From an uncultured Christensenellaceae bacterium (GTDB taxonomy: Bacteria > Bacillota > Clostridia > Christensenellales > UBA1242): 9,154 bases of DNA. Every line of letters begins with the position of its first letter. The stretch's first letter is position 1. Where the stretch lies: the NCBI GenBank assembly GCA_949902685.1, contig CATLDS010000010.1, positions 1-9,154 on the forward strand. Reading direction: 5' to 3'. The position numbers were made by a program, and so were the translations under genes. Shown in pieces: positions 6,543 to 9,154 of the stretch. The notes below the pieces were generated by a model. It did no database searches, was not told the DNA's origin, and worked only from the letters and a program-made list of their open reading frames with translations.

Positions 6543-8489
6543 CTATATACCATCGCCATTATTAAGTATGTTAGATGAAACTATTCTACTATCATCCCCA
6601 ATATTAAGTTGATTTCCTTTTTTAACTAGTTCCTCTTCATAACCTTTACCAGTTAAGTTATTTTCAACCTTTTTCGCCACATTAACATTTAATATTTCTT
6701 GTCCTTCAACCTGCTCCCCATCTTTATTTTTTAAATTATTCATGTCGTCGACACGTCGTAGTTCTCCACCTTTATCTAAATGTACATTTCTCATATCAAC
6801 ATGTATTTTTTTTCTTGTGTCTTCAGTTTTGGTTTTAGGGTTATTTTTAGGATTTTTGTTACCATTACCAGTAGCAGCACTACGGTTATTACCATATTCA
6901 GCAGTTTCAGTCATTCTCCCTATTATTGACGTACCTGATGACGTGTGAGTATTACCACCATTAGATAGCGTTTTATTTGCAGGTTTTTCTTGTCCTTTCC
7001 CTTTACCCGAGTTGGATGACGACGAACCTTTACCTGATGATTTATTATTAGATTTCGTTGTTTTAGATTTATTTGGAGTATCTTGTTTATTAGTTTGATT
7101 AGTCTTATCCTTCTTCACTGGATTTTCTATATTAATAGGAGGCTGCGTTTTCGTGTTCTTATCATCTTTATTTATTTTAGCAGTAGCAACTGCAACAGCT
7201 GTAACTGTTGCGGTTGTAAGAATTTTGGCAAATTTATTACCATTAGTTAACTGACCAATAATTGTGCCCGCTGTAGCACCGACAACTATTGCCGCTACCG
7301 TTCCAAATAATTTCTTCCTTTCTTCACCTATTGGTTTTTTATTCGTAGGTGCAGTTTCAGTTTCGGTTGGAGTAGTTTCTAATTCTTTATTATCATCTTT
7401 ATCTTTATTTGTTGTATCAGCAGTGAGCTCTTTTTTATCATCCTCATGTTCGCGTACAACAGGCTTGCCCGTGATAATGTCTACCACATCGTCTGCCACT
7501 CGACTCTCTGTCTCTTTCGCTGTCTTAACAAACGAATCGGCTAAGTCCTCTAGCGGTGTAACTTCATCCCTTCTATTAGTATCTATCTTAGGAACTACAA
7601 TATCTTCACCCTTCTTCTCTGCTGGTGCTTTCTCTACTTTAACAGGAACAGCATCTTGAATCTTGATATTATAAGTATTGACAGCATTGTGCTTCTCAAC
7701 CTTGAATTCCTCTTGTTCTTTTTCATCCAAGACATCAATATTATCTTCAATCGCTTGATTGATTATTTCGTTTAATGTCTTAGCCGCATTAGGTTTATCC
7801 AACTTGATAAAATCACTCTGCTCAGTGAGAGTCTTCTTAATCTCTTGCTCTACCACTTTCTTCAACTTAGGATAGTGTTCCAAAATCTCTAAAATAGTAT
7901 TGGCGTATTCAGCCTCTATCTCTTCTATAACGTGCTCATTTTTAAGTAAGATTTCATTAGCTGCCAACAAGTATTTAAATCTATTAACTATACCAAACAA
8001 CTCTGCGATAGTATCATCATCCATTTGGAATACATCAAGCACACTACCACTAAATGAGCCAATATTCCAACGACGATATATGGCATTCTTATTAACTACA
8101 CCAGAAGTTTCTACCATATCTATAACGGTCTCAACAATATTGCTATATATGCCGCTATTAAGTTGATTATTCGCTTGAAAACTCACTTTCTCAACCAGCG
8201 ACAAAATAGCCCTATCACTCTCAAATGTTACGAAGAAAGAAATCTGCTTATCTAACTTCAATTCGCTATGGCAAACATCTATATTATCTACAGTATCTAC
8301 AATATATTTTCGCATTGAGATAAGTTCTTGCTTAATCTCCTCGCTGACTACATATTCGCCAGTTTCATCATAATCACCTAGCATATAGCCGAGCACTGTA
8401 TGGCGCATATTATTAAATTTAGAATACTCTATCAGTGCATTGTCTGCTATATAGCCTAATTCACTATCGTCTTTAAGATATTTAGCCAT
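6543..8489 (-). CDS. Hypothetical 648-residue protein with helical N-terminus and glycine-rich hydrophobic segments
   Basis: I do not recognise this protein. Residues 1-270 look like a folded, mainly helical region, ending in charged helices (about 180-270). Residues 270-393 are a linker rich in Glu, Lys, Thr and Asp. Two hydrophobic, small-residue-rich stretches follow: 394-414 (FGTVAAIVVGATAGTIIG) and 422-439 (ILTTATVTAVAVATAKI). They could form a membrane hairpin or a glycine-zipper packing element. Residues 440-560 are low complexity (Lys, Asn, Ser, Thr, Gly), and 560-648 are polar with short beta-like runs. There is no N-terminal signal peptide. ATG at 8489 has AGGAG six bases upstream and a strong promoter right behind it. 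Residues 111-126 share a motif with the convergent 151-residue protein. It ends in TAG beside the shared terminator. A membrane or envelope role is only inference. Confidence 0.88.
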   Translation of the reverse strand: MAKYLKDDSELGYIADNALIEYSKFNNMRHTVLGYMLGDYDETGEYVVSEEIKQELISMRKYIVDTVDNIDVCHSELKLDKQISFFVTFESDRAILSLVEKVSFQANNQLNSGIYSNIVETVIDMVETSGVVNKNAIYRRWNIGSFSGSVLDVFQMDDDTIAELFGIVNRFKYLLAANEILLKNEHVIEEIEAEYANTILEILEHYPKLKKVVEQEIKKTLTEQSDFIKLDKPNAAKTLNEIINQAIEDNIDVLDEKEQEEFKVEKHNAVNTYNIKIQDAVPVKVEKAPAEKKGEDIVVPKIDTNRRDEVTPLEDLADSFVKTAKETESRVADDVVDIITGKPVVREHEDDKKELTADTTNKDKDDNKELETTPTETETAPTNKKPIGEERKKLFGTVAAIVVGATAGTIIGQLTNGNKFAKILTTATVTAVAVATAKINKDDKNTKTQPPINIENPVKKDKTNQTNKQDTPNKSKTTKSNNKSSGKGSSSSNSGKGKGQEKPANKTLSNGGNTHTSSGTSIIGRMTETAEYGNNRSAATGNGNKNPKNNPKTKTEDTRKKIHVDMRNVHLDKGGELRRVDDMNNLKNKDGEQVEGQEILNVNVAKKVENNLTGKGYEEELVKKGNQLNIGDDSRIVSSNILNNGDGI

Positions 8490-8506
8490 AATAATCTCCT
8501 ATTGTG

Positions 8507-8535
8507 ATTATATCATTTAGAAAATTATTTTGCAA
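8507..8535 (-). promoter_or_regulatory. Promoter of the 648-residue gene
   Basis: The minus strand carries TTGCAA (8535-8530), a 17-base spacer and a perfect TATAAT (8512-8507) preceded by TG (extended -10, TGATATAAT). The start near 8502-8498 leaves a leader of only about 10 nt, with the AGGAG (8500-8496) at the very 5' end of the message. Confidence 0.8.
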
Positions 8536-8590
8536 CAAAAACACAATTAAAACGTAGTCTTTTGTAATATTTTGACGAATTAAAATTTAC

Positions 8591-9028
8591 CTACGATCTT
8601 CTAAAAGCTTTCATTATTTCTACATTATTTAATTTGATATTACGTTTAACTATCTCTTGCAATAATTTCCTTGGCAGTGAATTGGCAATAGAATTCTCAG
8701 TACCATAATCTATCCTTTTGGCACGTTGAATAATCTGCTCTGCCAGATGCTCATCTACATCCTCAAGCAAATACTCTGCTCGTGAAATGTCAAATTCTTT
8801 ATTGTCATCAATCGATTTTAGCCATACCACGAGAGCCATGGTATTAATGAGTTCTAAACGAACACTTGGACTGATTTCACGTGTGTTTTTATGGTCTGCT
8901 AGTCCAATTATAATATTTGGAAACATTCTATTATGTCAGCGAATATGTGAACCTGCACGTCTAGTATTTTTATCTTGAACGAAATCAAGTTTCTTAAGTG
9001 CTCGCTTAAAATCTTCTTTTGATGTCAT
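8591..9028 (-). pseudogene. Unknown reading frame with one in-frame TGA, downstream of prfA
   Basis: From ATG at 9028-9026 one frame runs to a TAG at 8593-8591, 145 codons, broken only by TGA at 8938-8936 (codon 31). The first 30 residues (MTSKEDFKRALKKLDFVQDK, then NTRRAGSHIR) are basic. After the TGA the same frame continues HNRMFPNIIIGLADHKN into a helical, charged domain of about 110 residues with no recognisable family. The ATG overlaps the prfA stop (TAATG) and has AAGGTG seven bases upstream, inside prfA. The next ATG, at 8926, has no ribosome binding site, which argues for one original gene rather than two. The TGA may be a nonsense mutation (from CGA, TGG, GGA or TCA), a sequence error, or a recoded codon. 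If the frame is simply split, the products are a 30-residue peptide and a 111-residue protein (8591-8926). Confidence 0.55.
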
Positions 9029-9154
9029 TATTCTTCACCTTGTGAAGCCAATTTCGCTTGTTGGTCTGCTATGGTCAATGCCTCAAGCATCTCATCTAAA
9101 TCTCCATCCATAAATGCGTTTATATTGTACAAACTCATACCAATTCTGTGATCC
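9028..9154 (-). CDS. prfA: Peptide chain release factor 1, C-terminal end (5' part outside window)
   Basis: Only the last 41 residues are visible. They read DHRIGMSLYNINAFMDGDLD, then EMLEALTIADQQAKLA and a short tail. This is the typical RF1 C-terminus (DHRIG-x-x-LY, then GDLD and a terminal helix with ADQ-x-x-KLA) and differs from RF2, which has a DHRTG-type sequence. RF1 releases nascent peptides at UAA and UAG. The stop TAA overlaps the ATG of the next frame by one base, so that frame is probably translationally coupled to it. The usual partner gene prmC, which methylates release factors, does not follow directly. Confidence 0.93.
   Translation of the reverse strand, partial: DHRIGMSLYNINAFMDGDLDEMLEALTIADQQAKLASQGEE

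Noticed and set aside
7264..7659. Plus-strand, Ser/Val-rich frame of 131 codons resembling a membrane protein
   Set aside because: It is antisense to the Thr/Asp/Lys-rich linker of the 648-residue protein; the hydrophobic look is an effect of that composition.
8891..8938. Selenocysteine insertion at the in-frame TGA
   Set aside because: The only hairpin just downstream is TCCAA/TTGGA with an A/T loop; it lacks the stem length and loop G/U features of a bacterial SECIS element, and no selenoprotein family is recognisable.

Overview
The window looks like the chromosome of a low-GC, Gram-positive-type bacterium (Bacillota, probably a Clostridia-related and possibly uncultured lineage). This rests on the A/T-rich base composition, strong AAGGAG ribosome binding sites, sigma-70/SigA-type promoters, and the order and character of the ribosomal proteins. 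In particular, L22 has a basic N-terminal extension of about 20 residues, and L3 has Ala where proteobacterial L3 has the methylated Gln. The genus cannot be named from the sequence alone.

Positions 1-4829 hold the start of the S10 ribosomal protein operon on the minus strand: a promoter and a leader of about 255 nt, then rpsJ, rplC, rplD, rplW, rplB, rpsS, rplV, rpsC and rplP, which runs off the left edge. The genes are tightly packed. Several stop codons lie inside or beside the next gene's Shine-Dalgarno sequence, which points to translational coupling and balanced synthesis of 30S and 50S proteins.

Positions 4852-6480 hold three small stand-alone genes. An N-formylglutamate amidohydrolase-like gene (minus) and a zinc-finger RNHCP-family gene (plus) diverge from an 89-bp spacer. 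Both appear to be leaderless: each start codon follows an extended -10 box by exactly six bases. A third gene (plus, 151 residues, unknown) has its own near-consensus promoter and ribosome binding site. It converges on a 648-residue minus-strand gene, and the two share a perfect 17-bp inverted-repeat bidirectional terminator.

Positions 6543-9154 are all minus strand. The 3' end of prfA (release factor RF1) comes first in transcription. It overlaps by one base the start of an unknown reading frame that is interrupted by one in-frame TGA. The 648-residue unknown protein follows from its own promoter; it has a helical N-terminus, a glycine-rich hydrophobic double segment and low-complexity linkers.

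The least ordinary points are the in-frame TGA beside prfA (with no TGA used as a stop among the 14 gene ends visible), the paired leaderless promoters, the overlap of a terminator with the S10 promoter, the structured S10 leader, and a short motif shared by the two converging unknown proteins. I see no mobile element, CRISPR array, tRNA or rRNA.
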